NCBI RefSeq assembly: GCF_001423585.1
Contig: NZ_LMOP01000008.1
Coordinates: 918,982 to 982,981, forward strand
Source of the DNA: Xanthomonas sp. Leaf148
GTDB taxonomy: Bacteria > Pseudomonadota > Gammaproteobacteria > Xanthomonadales > Xanthomonadaceae
DNA: 64,000 nucleotides
Reading direction: 5' to 3'
Each line of letters opens with the position of its first letter. Within the stretch, counting starts at the first letter, position 1. The translations under genes and the position numbers were made by a program. Shown here piece by piece: positions 27,761-37,563 of the stretch. A model generated the notes under the pieces. That model was not told the DNA's origin. It did no database searches and worked only from the letters and a program-made list of their open reading frames with translations.

Positions 27761-30529
27761 TCAGCGCGGCGGCGTATCCGATGTCTGCTGCGTGTCCTCG
27801 CCGCGCAACACTCCGCGCTGCAGCGCCTGCGCCAATGCACTTTCGCGGCTGCGTGCGTCGAGCTTGCGATACAGATTCTTCAGATGGAATTTGACCGTGT
27901 TTTCCGAAAGGTGCAGGTGGCGGGCGATCTGCTTGTTGGAATAACCGCGCGCCAGTTGCGCCAGCACTTCCAGTTCGCGTTCGCTGAACACATCGCTGGC
28001 GGGATCCTCGTCACCACTGAGGCGTTCGAGCAGCGCCTGGATGGTCAATGCACGCGTGGTGCCGCCAACCGTTTGCGGGTCGTGTTGGCGCAGCGAGCGC
28101 AACATCGCTTTTGCCGGCAACCCAAGCTCCATGATCGCCTGCCAGCTCTGCGTCAGCGCCACGTGGTCCAGCGCACTGTACAAATGCGGCAGGGCAGCGA
28201 GCAGTTCGCCGCGCTGCTGCAGCACCAGTGCGATGCGGGCGCGGGTGCGCGCGAGATGGCAGGCGTTATCGCTACTCAGGCAAGCCTGCTCGATCTGGCC
28301 GAGAATGGTCAGCGCCGCATGGCTGCGTCCGGCCAGGCGATGCCAACGTGCCAACGCAAAGCCCATCGCCGCACGATCGCGCCAGCGATGCGCCGAGCGC
28401 AGGGTGTGCGCCAGCCCGGACTCGCCGCCAGTGCGCGCGATCACCACATCGATTGCAGCGTTGCCGGGGTGCTCCAGCAGCAACATCAAGCGCCATGCCG
28501 ACGCCAGCTCTGACAGTCGCGCCAGCTTGCGCCCATGCGCGATCTGCTCGACATGCTCAAGCAGCACCAGCGCACTGCGCCCACTGTGATCGCGCACGCG
28601 TTCCAGACCCAGCGTGGTGTCGTACGCGGCCGCCAGCACGTCCACGCCGCCATCGTGCTGCTCGAGCAGTTCCAATGCCGGATGCAGCAGGTCGGCGGCA
28701 TCGTCGTGGTGGCCGCGCTCGTAGTGCACTTGCGCGAGCAGACAGTTGCCGGCCGCTTCCAGCACGCGGTCCAGTTGCGGCGTGCGTGCGCACCAGCTCA
28801 GCGCTTGCCGATAACAGGCTTCGGCGTCGCCGAGCCGCCCGCGGTAGAAAAAGCTCTGGCCGAGCGAGAGCAACGCCTGACTGGCACCCAGATCGCTGCC
28901 GCCGCGGTGCATCGCATCGCGCGCAGCCAGGGCATACCGCTCGGCCACGGCAAACCCGCCCTGTGCCAGCGCGGTCGTCGCACAGATGCATAGCAAGGTG
29001 CCGCGGCCCAGATGATCGTCTTCGTCCAATGCGCTCGCCTGCGCGGCAATCTGGGTCAGGCCATGCGGATTGCCGCAGATCTCGTCCAGGCGATCGCGTA
29101 GCAATGCCACCACCACGGTGTAGTCGCGCTGCAGCGGCTCGCGCACGGCGGCCGGGAAATCGCGGAAGCGTTCCAGCAACAGGCGCGCATGACTGAACTC
29201 GCCCAGTTTCAGATGCAGATACGCCTGGGTGAGATTCAGTGCAGGCGTGTCGCGGATGCTGCGGTGCTCGAAATGGCGCAGCAACGCGCGCACTTCATGC
29301 ATGCCGTGGGTCAGCAGTAATTGCCAGGTACCGGCGCGCGCGATGTAACTGGCGGCCAGGTCGCCGCACTCGCCACGTGCGGCATGGCGCACGGCGTCGG
29401 CCAGATGCTGGTGCTCGCCGAACCAGCGCGCCGCGCGCTGATGCAGCTGCACGGCCTGGCCGGGATGGTCGCGATCGAGTAACTGCTGCAGGAAATCGGC
29501 AAACAACGGGTGATAGCGGAACCATTCGCGCTCGCCATCCAGCGGCACCAGCAGGCCATGGAAATGGTCCAGTCGCGCCAACAGCCGGCCGCTGTCGTCG
29601 CGTTGGCGCACGGCATCGGCGAGCGCGGCGTTGACGCGATCGAGCAGGCTGGTGCGCAACAGCAGATCGCGCGTGTCTGCATCGAGATCGTTGACGACCT
29701 GTTCGGCCAGATACGCGGCAATCTGCGTGCTGCGCCCGGAAAAACGTGCGGCGACTTCCTGCTGACGTTGCGCATTGCCTTCCAGCCACAGTCGCGCCAG
29801 ATGCAAGGCGACCGGCCAGCCCTCGGTGTAGCGCAACAGCTCGTCGACCACCGGTGCCGGGATGTGCGGTCCCAGCAGTGCGCGCGCTTCGTCGTTGTCC
29901 AGCGCCAATTGCGCGCTGCCAAGGCGGCTGAGTTGCGCCTGCAGATCCAGCCGCGCCAGCGGCAACGCCGGCACGCGACGCGTGGCGAGCAACAGATGCA
30001 GGCGCCCGCCACTGTGTTCGACCAGTCGCAACACCAGCTCATCGACCGGGCCATTCCCGAGCCGGTCGTAGTCGTCGAGGATCACGCTGATGCGCCGCGG
30101 TGCGCTGCGCAGCGCGCGGATCAACACGGTGGCCGCATCGCGCGGGTCCTGGTCGCGGTTGTGCATCACGCCGGCACACAGCGCCGGATCTGCACCCGCG
30201 CCCTGCAGCGCCAGCGCAAGGTGGCCGAGAAAACGTGCCGCATCGGCGTCTTCTTCATCCAGCGACAGCCACGCCACCGCATCGTCGTGCGCACGTCTGC
30301 GCGCATGCCATTGCGCAAGCAAGGTGGTCTTGCCGAACCCCGGCGGGGCCAGCAGCAGCGTGAGTGGCCGCAGCTGCGCCTGATCCAGTGCTGTCAGCAA
30401 GACCTCGCGCACCACCGCACCCGGGCGCGGCAGTGGCGGTTCCAGCTTGCTGGCAAGCAGCCAATCGGGAAGCGCATGGTCGCGCGATGGCGACGGGCGC
30501 GGGGTGAGCAACGCAACAGGCTTGAACAT
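27761..30529 (-). CDS. MalT-like LuxR-family transcriptional regulator
   Basis: The product, about 922 residues, has an N-terminal STAND-type NTPase (Walker A LAPPGFGKTTL near residue 62, VILDDYDRL as Walker B), a long helical TPR-like sensor region, and a C-terminal LuxR-type helix-turn-helix (FSERELEVLAQLARGYSNKQ to HLSENTVKFHLKNLYRKL). Such proteins activate transcription when a small ligand binds. It is convergent with the azurin gene and is the only regulator near the amine-oxidase locus, so it is the best candidate to control it. The start at 30529 fits the family, though the ribosome site is weak. Confidence 0.9.
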   Translation of the reverse strand: MFKPVALLTPRPSPSRDHALPDWLLASKLEPPLPRPGAVVREVLLTALDQAQLRPLTLLLAPPGFGKTTLLAQWHARRRAHDDAVAWLSLDEEDADAARFLGHLALALQGAGADPALCAGVMHNRDQDPRDAATVLIRALRSAPRRISVILDDYDRLGNGPVDELVLRLVEHSGGRLHLLLATRRVPALPLARLDLQAQLSRLGSAQLALDNDEARALLGPHIPAPVVDELLRYTEGWPVALHLARLWLEGNAQRQQEVAARFSGRSTQIAAYLAEQVVNDLDADTRDLLLRTSLLDRVNAALADAVRQRDDSGRLLARLDHFHGLLVPLDGEREWFRYHPLFADFLQQLLDRDHPGQAVQLHQRAARWFGEHQHLADAVRHAARGECGDLAASYIARAGTWQLLLTHGMHEVRALLRHFEHRSIRDTPALNLTQAYLHLKLGEFSHARLLLERFRDFPAAVREPLQRDYTVVVALLRDRLDEICGNPHGLTQIAAQASALDEDDHLGRGTLLCICATTALAQGGFAVAERYALAARDAMHRGGSDLGASQALLSLGQSFFYRGRLGDAEACYRQALSWCARTPQLDRVLEAAGNCLLAQVHYERGHHDDAADLLHPALELLEQHDGGVDVLAAAYDTTLGLERVRDHSGRSALVLLEHVEQIAHGRKLARLSELASAWRLMLLLEHPGNAAIDVVIARTGGESGLAHTLRSAHRWRDRAAMGFALARWHRLAGRSHAALTILGQIEQACLSSDNACHLARTRARIALVLQQRGELLAALPHLYSALDHVALTQSWQAIMELGLPAKAMLRSLRQHDPQTVGGTTRALTIQALLERLSGDEDPASDVFSERELEVLAQLARGYSNKQIARHLHLSENTVKFHLKNLYRKLDARSRESALAQALQRGVLRGEDTQQTSDTPPR

Positions 30530-30990
30530 GAGGCGAGGGCGGCCCTGACAAGCGTCAGCAGCGCGCCGGCTCGACACGCTGCACAACCAGAGTGAAACAG
30601 CGGCGACGGCCAGCCTGTCACCACAACGGCGACAACGACAGATCGGCTGCTTCGAGGGTCCCCACCCATGCCCGTCCGTGAGCACCTTTCAGAAAGGTAT
30701 GACAGCCGTAAGACAAAAGCAAAGTGTGCTGGGGCTAACTGCGGTGGCCGTCGCAGGCGACCGTGCAGGCTGTGCGCTGGGTCAAGCACTGTTCGCCCCG
30801 TTGGGCTGTTCCGTGCGGAGGGGCAGGAGAGTGGTAGGGCCTATTCATCGCAGCCAGCGTGCGTCGGCTGCTCTGCGAGCGCCGGCCGGTCACTCCGATT
30901 CGCATCGCCGCGCGGGCGCTGCGGAGCCTTGTCAGTTGCCTCCGGTGCAGCTGGGAAACTAGGCACGTTCGCGTAAAGCGGCCGAATCGA
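30530..30990. other. Gene-free region upstream of the MalT-like regulator
   Basis: No credible coding sequence, repeat or RNA gene was recognised in these about 460 bases. They should include the regulator promoter. Confidence 0.45.
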
Positions 30991-30991
30991 A

Positions 30992-31189
30992 CGGGCAGTG
31001 CAGGCTCACTGCGTGCAGATGCATCGCTTGCCGCGCAGGCGCATTGCCTGGCCTGCAGCGGCGCATCAACGGTTGCAACTGAGAAGCAAACGGGCAGCAC
31101 AGGTTCACTGCGTGCAGATGCGACGCTTGCCGCGCAGGCGCGCTGCCCGGACTGCAGCGGCTCATCAACGCTTGCAACTGCCCGTGCGG
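30992..31189. repeat. 99-bp tandem duplication
   Basis: Two adjacent units begin CGGGCAG at 30992 and 31091 and share long blocks such as CACTGCGTGCAGATGC, CGCTTGCCGCGCAGGCG and CTGCAGCGGC. The period of 99 keeps the reading frame (33 codons), but no start, ribosome site or protein-like ends were found, so I treat it as non-coding. Confidence 0.8.
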
Positions 31190-31270
31190 CGTCGATGCCC
31201 TGGTCGGTCGCCGGCGTGGGCTGGCCACGGCCGGCGATCATGCTGGCAACGCGGGTCGGCGAAGGCGCGC

Positions 31271-32560
31271 TTAGCGCGCAACGTCCGCAAACGCCTCGCG
31301 TGCCGCCGCAAGCGTGGCGTCGATCACCGCCGCATCGTGCGCGCTGGACATGAAGCCCGCTTCGTACGCCGACGGCGCCAGATACACGCCCCGCTGCAGC
31401 ATCGCGTGGAAGAAGCGATTGAAGCTGGTGGTGTCGCACGCAATGGCCTGCGCGTAGCTGTCCACGATTTCGTCGGTGAAGAACAGTCCGAACATGCCGC
31501 CGACCTGATTGGTGGTGACCGCGATTCCGGCGGCGTGGGCGGCATCTTCCAGGCCTTCGCACAGCGCGCTGGTGGCCTCGCTCAGACGTGCGTGGAAGCC
31601 CGGCTCCTGCACCAGCTCCAGCATCGCCAGGCCCGCCGCCATCGCCACCGGATTGCCCGACAAGGTGCCGGCCTGATAGATCGGCCCGGCCGGAGCGATC
31701 TGCTCCATCAGGTCGCGACGGCCGCCATACGCGCCCACCGGCATGCCGCCGCCGATGATCTTGCCGAAGGTGGTCAGATCCGGCGTCACCCCGTACAGCG
31801 CCTGCGCCCCCCCCAGTGCGACGCGGAAGCCGGTCATCACTTCGTCGAAGATCAGCAGCGCGCCATGCCGCGTGCACAGCGTGCGTAGATGCTGCAGGTA
31901 GCCGGCCAGCGGCGGAATGCAGTTGGCGTTGCCCACCACCGGCTCGATGATCACTGCCGCCACGTCGGCGCCGATCTCGTCGAACAGCGCGGTGGCGCCT
32001 TCGAAGTCGTTGAAGCTGAGCGTGGCGGTCAGCTCGCTCAAGCCCGCCGGCACGCCTGGCGAGGTGGGCACGCCTAGGGTCAGCATGCCGCTGCCGGCTT
32101 TGACCAGGAACGAGTCGCCGTGGCCGTGATAGCAGCCTTCGAACTTGATGATGCGATTGCGCCCGGTGGCGCCGCGCGCCAGCCGCACCGCCGACAGCGT
32201 GGCTTCGGTGCCGGAGTTGACCATGCGCACCATCTCGCACGACGGCACCAGCCGGGTGATGGTTTCGGCCATGGTGACCTCGGCCGCGCAGGGCGCACCG
32301 AACGACAGCCCATCGCGGATTGCCCGTTCCACCGCGTCGCGCACGGCAGGGTGGTTGTGGCCGGCGATCATCGGGCCCCACGAGCCCACGTAATCGATGT
32401 AGCGATTGTCGTCGACGTCATAGAGATACGGGCCATCGGCGCGCGCCACGAAGAACGGCTCGCCGCCGACCGACTTGAACGCCCGCACGGGTGAATTGAC
32501 GCCCCCGGGCAACAGGGTCTGCGCCTGGGCGAACAGGGCGTGGGAGCGGGTGTGATTCAT
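31271..32560 (-). CDS. hemL: Glutamate-1-semialdehyde 2,1-aminomutase
   Basis: This PLP enzyme makes 5-aminolevulinate in the C5 haem pathway. The 429 residues include [52 protein letters not shown] and [17 protein letters not shown] with the PLP lysine. The start at 32560 has AAGGA ten bases upstream and matches the family N-terminus. Confidence 0.97.
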   Translation of the reverse strand: MNHTRSHALFAQAQTLLPGGVNSPVRAFKSVGGEPFFVARADGPYLYDVDDNRYIDYVGSWGPMIAGHNHPAVRDAVERAIRDGLSFGAPCAAEVTMAETITRLVPSCEMVRMVNSGTEATLSAVRLARGATGRNRIIKFEGCYHGHGDSFLVKAGSGMLTLGVPTSPGVPAGLSELTATLSFNDFEGATALFDEIGADVAAVIIEPVVGNANCIPPLAGYLQHLRTLCTRHGALLIFDEVMTGFRVALGGAQALYGVTPDLTTFGKIIGGGMPVGAYGGRRDLMEQIAPAGPIYQAGTLSGNPVAMAAGLAMLELVQEPGFHARLSEATSALCEGLEDAAHAAGIAVTTNQVGGMFGLFFTDEIVDSYAQAIACDTTSFNRFFHAMLQRGVYLAPSAYEAGFMSSAHDAAVIDATLAAAREAFADVAR

Positions 32561-32865
32561 GCGCGCAGATCCTTGAGGAATACCGATGGGGGCATCGACG
32601 CCCGGCAACGGGCATCGCGTCCGCCATTGTCAGGCCTGCGGCCTCGCGCGCCTACCCGGCAGAGGCCCGCCTACCCGTCGGAGCCGCCGGGTAGGGGAAC
32701 TTGGCTGCCTATGATCGAACGCGACGGTATCGACAGTTTGGGTATGAGCTGATGGCGTGCGGTCATTGGCGCCCCGCTGCCGATGTTCAGAAAGTGTGAT
32801 TGCGGTGGCCGTTGGCCCCGTTCATTTAGCCGCGTTGCCGGCAGTTTCCATCTTGGGGAGAACGC
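32561..32865. other. hemL / Oar-like receptor intergenic region
   Basis: These 305 bases contain the divergent hemL and receptor promoters. A small inverted pair around GGCAGAGGCCCGCCTACC is the only structure seen. Confidence 0.4.
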
Positions 32866-35800
32866 ATGAACCGTAGTATCCAGAAGCGTGCTTTGGCGTT
32901 GGCGCTGGTTGTGGCCATCGGCAGTGCACACGCGCAGTCGACCACCGGCAGCATCGTCGGCAGCGTGGGGCAGGGCAATGGCACCAGCGTGGTGGTGGAA
33001 AACAACAGCGGCCTCAGTCGCGAAGTGCCGGTGGATGCGCGCGGCCGCTACACCGCCGGCAACCTGCCGCTGGGCACCTACAAGGTGACGGTCAAGCGCG
33101 ATGGCGCGGTGGTGGAAACCCGCGAGAACGTCAGCATCACCGTCGGCGCCAACACCGATGTGTCGTTTGCCGCCGCCAACGCCGCGGGGAGCGGCGTGCA
33201 GACCATGGACAGTGTCACCGTCACCGCCGCCGGCCTGACCACCATCGACGTCAGCAGCGTGGATACGCGCACCGTGATCACCGCCGAACAGCTGCAGCAA
33301 CTGCCGCTGGGCCGCACCGCCGAAGCGATCGCGCTGCTGGCGCCGGGTGTGGTGGTCAACAGCGGCGGCTTCGACAACGGTCCGCTCGGTGGTTCGCTGC
33401 CCAGCTTCGGCGGCTCGGCCGCCAGCGAAAACGCTTATTACCTCAACGGCTTCAACACCACCACCATCAGCAACAACCTGGGTGGTCTGACCCTGCCGTA
33501 CGGCGCCATCGATCAGCAGGAAATCTTCACCGGCGGCTACGGCGCGCAATACGGTCGCGCCAATGGTGGCGTGATCAACCAGATCGGCAAGCGCGGCACC
33601 AACGAATGGAAGTTCGGCGCAGCGGTCATCTGGGAGCCGAACGGCTTGCGCGCCAATCAGCGCGATATCTACTGGCGCCCGGACAGCCAGGGCAGCACCG
33701 TCAACAACGCCGCTTACCGCTACGCGCGAGCAGCCAACGGCCTGTACCAGCCGGCCAGCGAGGCCGAAGCCAACCAGACCACCTACAGCGCCTACGTCGG
33801 CGGGCCGATCATCCAGGACAAATTGTTCTTCTTCCTGGCCGCCGAGCAGGTGGATTCGGACGGCGTGCGCGTGGGCACCAATCGCGACACCGACAACGGC
33901 CGCACCGGTGGCCTCACCGACTACGATTACAAGCAAAAGCGCTGGTACGCCAAGGTGGACTGGAACATCACCGACAACCACCTGATCGAGGTGACCGGTG
34001 CCAGCGACAAGGCAGAGACCAACGGCTCGATCTATCGCTACAACTATGTCGACCGCCAGCGCGGCAGCTATTTCACCGACGAATCCACCTGGAAAACCGG
34101 CCCCACGCTGTTCACCGGCAAGTACACCGGCTACCTCGGCGACAACCTCACCGTGACCGCGCTGTACGGCAAGATGACAACGCCGGACGAACTGACCCCG
34201 TTCAACTACGACGCGGCTGGTGGCCCTGTCATCAACAGCGCCGCACTGCAGAATCCGGCGTATACCGGCGGCACCCCGCGCATTGGCAATCAGCTGGTGA
34301 CCTCGGTCAGTTCGCCCGATCGCGAGTACAAAAAAGACAATCAGCGCCTGAATCTGGAATGGCGTCTCGGCCACCACACGCTCAACTTCGGTATCGACAA
34401 CCAGAAGTCCGAAGGCATCGATGTCGGCTCGGTGCTGTCCGGCCCCGGCTTTGCGTGGACCTACGGCCAGACCAACGATCCCAACGGACTGGCGACCGGC
34501 GGATTGGTCAGCCAGTCGGCCAACGAAGCCGGCGGCATCGGCGCACCAAGCCCCGGCCTGGTCGATCCGGTCAACGGCTCGAGCGGCTATTACGCGGTGC
34601 GCAACATCAACACCAGCCTGTACTCGTACGAAGCCAAGCAACGCGCGTATTACATCGAAGACAAGTGGCAGGTCACCGACAACCTGCTGTTGAGCATCGG
34701 CCTGCGCAAGGACGAGTTCACCAACTACACCCCGTTCGGCGACCCCTATATCGAAGTGGACAATGCCTGGGCACCGCGATTGGGCTTCAGCTGGGACGTC
34801 AACGGCGATTCCAGCCTGAAGGTGTTCGGTAACCTCGGTCGTTACTACCTCGGTCTGCCGCTGTCGGCGGTGAGCCTGTTCACCCCCGCCACCACCACCG
34901 ACACCTACTTCACCTACAGCGGCATCAATGCCGATGGCACGCCGGTGCTGGCGCAGCAACTGGGTTCTGCGGTGTCGGCCAACTCGCGTTTCGGCCGCAT
35001 CGCCGATGTGCGCACTGCGGTGGCCAAGGACATCGAAGGCGAGAATCAGGACGAGGTCATCCTCGGCTTTACCAAGCAACTCGAAAGTGGCTGGGTGCTG
35101 GGCGTGCGTGGCACGCATCGTCGTCTCAATGCCGGCATCGACGACCAGAATTACGACGTCTCCAACACGGCGCTGATCAACGCGGCGGCGGCGCAAGGCG
35201 TCACCATCGACTTCTCGCAAGTTGCCGGTGCATCGCTGATCAATCCGGGCCAGACCAATACCTGGGGCGTGATCGGTACCGACGGCCAGTTCCACGAGGT
35301 ATCGGTGAGCCGCGAGGCGGCGGGCTTCCCGAAGTTCAAGCGCAACTATTCGGCGGTGGAATTCAACCTGGAGCGCCCGTTCGACGGTCAGTGGTACGCC
35401 AAGGTCAACTATGTCTGGTCGCATAGCTACGGCACCACCGAAGGCCAGGTGCGTTCGGACCTGTGGCGCACCGGCGGCGCGTTGGGCAGCTACCAGGGCC
35501 AGGCCTCGGTGTCGACCACGCAGAGCTGGGACCATGCGGCGTTGATGGAGCACTTTAACGGCGATCAATCCAACGACCATCGTCATCAGCTCAAGCTGTT
35601 CGGCTTCTACCAGTTCAATCCGCAGTGGGGCGCTTCGGCCAACTTCAGCCTGATCTCCGGTGCGCCACATAACTGCCTGGGTAACTACTACGGCACCGAG
35701 TACAGCGGCCGCGATCCGGCCGGCTATGGCGGCAGTGCGATCACTGGCGGGCCGTACCACTACTGCTACAACCCGGAAACCGGCACCGGCAGTGCATCGC

Positions 35801-36048
35801 CCCCCGGTTCGCAGGGCCGCCTGGGCTGGATCGCCCAGCTCGACATGGGCGTGACCTACAAGCCGGCGTTTGCCGACGGCAAGCTGGCGCTACGCTTCGA
35901 TGTGTTCAACATCACCAACGAGCAGACCGCAACCAACATCTACCCGTTCTCGCAATTGCCCGACAACACCACCAACCCGCTGTGGAATCAGGTGGTGGCG
36001 TACCAGGCGCCGCGCTCGGGCCGGGTGACATTGAGCTACGACTTCTAA
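32866..36048 (+). CDS. Oar-like TonB-dependent receptor
   Basis: The 1060-residue outer-membrane protein has a signal peptide (to about 23, AHAQS), a carboxypeptidase-regulatory-like beta domain (about 25-105, TTGSIVGSV, GNLPLGTYKVTV), a TonB box (MDSVTVTA), a plug (LLAPGVVVNSGGFDNG, YYLNGFNTTTISNNLGG) and a large barrel ending RVTLSYDF. This is the layout of Oar/OmpA-related receptors common in Xanthomonas; ligands are large or unknown. The start follows GGGGAGAAC. It stands alone, with a terminator about 170 bases after the stop. Confidence 0.93.
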   Translation: MNRSIQKRALALALVVAIGSAHAQSTTGSIVGSVGQGNGTSVVVENNSGLSREVPVDARGRYTAGNLPLGTYKVTVKRDGAVVETRENVSITVGANTDVSFAAANAAGSGVQTMDSVTVTAAGLTTIDVSSVDTRTVITAEQLQQLPLGRTAEAIALLAPGVVVNSGGFDNGPLGGSLPSFGGSAASENAYYLNGFNTTTISNNLGGLTLPYGAIDQQEIFTGGYGAQYGRANGGVINQIGKRGTNEWKFGAAVIWEPNGLRANQRDIYWRPDSQGSTVNNAAYRYARAANGLYQPASEAEANQTTYSAYVGGPIIQDKLFFFLAAEQVDSDGVRVGTNRDTDNGRTGGLTDYDYKQKRWYAKVDWNITDNHLIEVTGASDKAETNGSIYRYNYVDRQRGSYFTDESTWKTGPTLFTGKYTGYLGDNLTVTALYGKMTTPDELTPFNYDAAGGPVINSAALQNPAYTGGTPRIGNQLVTSVSSPDREYKKDNQRLNLEWRLGHHTLNFGIDNQKSEGIDVGSVLSGPGFAWTYGQTNDPNGLATGGLVSQSANEAGGIGAPSPGLVDPVNGSSGYYAVRNINTSLYSYEAKQRAYYIEDKWQVTDNLLLSIGLRKDEFTNYTPFGDPYIEVDNAWAPRLGFSWDVNGDSSLKVFGNLGRYYLGLPLSAVSLFTPATTTDTYFTYSGINADGTPVLAQQLGSAVSANSRFGRIADVRTAVAKDIEGENQDEVILGFTKQLESGWVLGVRGTHRRLNAGIDDQNYDVSNTALINAAAAQGVTIDFSQVAGASLINPGQTNTWGVIGTDGQFHEVSVSREAAGFPKFKRNYSAVEFNLERPFDGQWYAKVNYVWSHSYGTTEGQVRSDLWRTGGALGSYQGQASVSTTQSWDHAALMEHFNGDQSNDHRHQLKLFGFYQFNPQWGASANFSLISGAPHNCLGNYYGTEYSGRDPAGYGGSAITGGPYHYCYNPETGTGSASPPGSQGRLGWIAQLDMGVTYKPAFADGKLALRFDVFNITNEQTATNIYPFSQLPDNTTNPLWNQVVAYQAPRSGRVTLSYDF

Positions 36049-36049
36049 G

Positions 36050-36187
36050 CCCAGCTAAAAAACGTAGCGAGCAGTTGCCAGGCGGGTGTGGACGGCGCAC
36101 TCAGAAGCGGGTGTACGCGCAGTACATACCGCTCCGAGTACCGGCTGCACCCGCCTGGTAGCGACGCAGTAGCGTTGTTAGCGGCTC
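36050..36187 (-). repeat. MITE-like repeat family 1, copy C
   Basis: About 138 bases just after the receptor stop match the family in reverse orientation (CAGCTAAAAAACGTAGCGAG at the left, GCGTTGTTAGCGGCTCG at the right). The ends are slightly diverged. Confidence 0.82.
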
Positions 36188-36218
36188 GTAGCGATAGCTT
36201 CGAAGAACTGTGTTCTGG

Positions 36219-36250
36219 CAGCGACGCGTTTTGTACGCGTCGCTGTTTTT
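36219..36250 (+). terminator. Strong intrinsic terminator
   Basis: A perfect 10-bp stem (CAGCGACGCG, loop TTTTGTA, CGCGTCGCTG) is followed by TTTTT. It ends the receptor transcript, with repeat copy C lying between the gene and its terminator. Confidence 0.88.
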
Positions 36251-36597
36251 CGTTGGGGCGATAGGGTGTTCAGTGGGTTCGATCTTCCGGGCTGACTAGC
36301 GACTCGCCACAGCAACTCGACACGGTCTGCACAACAATTGGCTTTCCAACCAGTCACCGATCAAGTGCACGGTGTGGTGTCTTCGACGCTGTCCTCGACG
36401 CTCGCGGAACCCTGTGGTGGTACGGATGCGGCTACGGGGGCTTCACGGATGGAGCACTGCGTGTCCGGTAAGCGGCGAGTCGCCGCGCGCTCGACTTGCT
36501 GCATTGTTGATTCGGCGATGGATTGCATCTGAATGACGCACGATGCGAAGTGCGATTGTCTTGGCAGTGCGTGGTTTGGTTGCGCAGAGAGATCAAT
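36251..36597. other. Gene-free segment between terminator and repeat family 2
   Basis: About 350 bases without a recognisable gene, RNA or repeat. Short open frames here have no ribosome site and no protein-like composition. Confidence 0.4.
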
Positions 36598-36779
36598 GGT
36601 AGAGCGGTATATCTGCGGCTTGGCTGCAGGGCCCTTGCCCGCCCACCCTCGCGGGACACGCCGCAAGTACGTCCCTGTAGGCTCTTTGGCGGCATCCATG
36701 CCGCCAAAGGTCCCGCGAGGGCGGGCGGGCAAGGACCTGTCGAGAGGGGCGGTGTGCGTGGTGCGAGCGGTGCACTGCG
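36598..36779. repeat. Palindromic repeat family 2, copy B
   Basis: This is the best preserved copy. The left arm CTTGCCCGCCCACCCTCGCG pairs with the right arm CGAGGGCGGGCGGGCAAGG, and the centre GGCGGCATCCATGCCGCC is itself a perfect hairpin. Matching copies lie at 9797 and 40628. Confidence 0.9.
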
Positions 36780-36894
36780 TTGCTATGCGTATGCGATGGG
36801 TGCCAGCTTCAGGCCTCTCTGCGCCAGCGTCTGTTGAATGCGATGACGATGCGACCCACAGGGGGCAGCCGGCGCGAGGTGCTGCAATCAGCTT

Positions 36895-37545
36895 TCTATC
36901 CAGGCACCGACCATCGTCCTGGCGAGGGCACCGTGTCCTCGATCCTGCGGTATTACCCCGACATTCGATCGCATCCAGGCAAAGCGACGCTTGGACATCG
37001 CGGTCTTACGCATACTCCCGACCCTAGCTTCTGTCTGGAATGGCGAGGGCACTGTGCCCTCGATCCTGCAGTGCTGCCCTGGCATTCGATCGCCTTCAGA
37101 CAAAGCGACGCTTCGACATCGCGGTCTTACGCATACTCCCGACCCTAGCTTCTGTCTGGAATGGCGAGGGCACTGTGCCTTCGATCCTGCGGTGTTGCCC
37201 TGGCATTCGATCGCCTTCAGACAAAGCCACGCTCCGACATTGCGGTCTTACGCATGTTCCAGACCTTAGCTTCTGTCTGGAATGGTGAGCGCACCGTGCC
37301 CTCGACACTGCGCTGTTGTGCTGGCATTCGATGGCACCGAGACAAAGCGACGCTTGGACATCGCGGTCTTACGCATATTCCCGACCCTAGCTTCTGTCTG
37401 GAATGGCGAGCGCACCGTGCCCTCGCCACTGCGGTGTTGCGCTGGCATTCGATCGCATCCAGACAAAGCAACGCTTCGCAAGCGCGGTCGCACACGTGTT
37501 CCAGACGTTACTTCTGTCTGGAGTGGCGCGTATCGCCCGTAACGC
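36895..37545. repeat. 121-bp tandem repeat array
   Basis: A unit of 121 bases is repeated about five and a half times. The anchor CATTCGAT recurs at 36962, 37083, 37204, 37325 and 37446, exactly 121 apart. Each unit contains ACAAAGCGACGCTT, CATCGCGGTCTTACGCAT, TAGCTTCTGTCTGGAATGGC and a short palindrome (CGAGGGCAC-T-GTGCCCTCG). Because 121 is not a multiple of three, the frames rotate and no continuous protein is made. Units diverge by several bases each. Confidence 0.93.
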
Positions 37546-37563
37546 TGTCATCTGCCAGCGACG

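Noticed and set aside
30735..32381. Alternative-frame minus-strand protein across hemL and its 3' side
   Set aside because: It is out of frame with hemL, Arg/Gly/Ala-rich, and crosses the 99-bp duplication.
32671..35760. Open frame of about 1000 codons on the minus strand opposite the Oar-like receptor
   Set aside because: It is an antisense shadow of the receptor with low-complexity His/Arg/Val composition and no recognisable domain.
36895..37545. CRISPR array
   Set aside because: The units are 121 bases with no short constant repeat and unique spacers, and no cas genes are near.
36895..37545. Repeat protein encoded by the 121-bp array
   Set aside because: The period is not a multiple of three, so the frame rotates with each unit, and similar short open frames appear on both strands.
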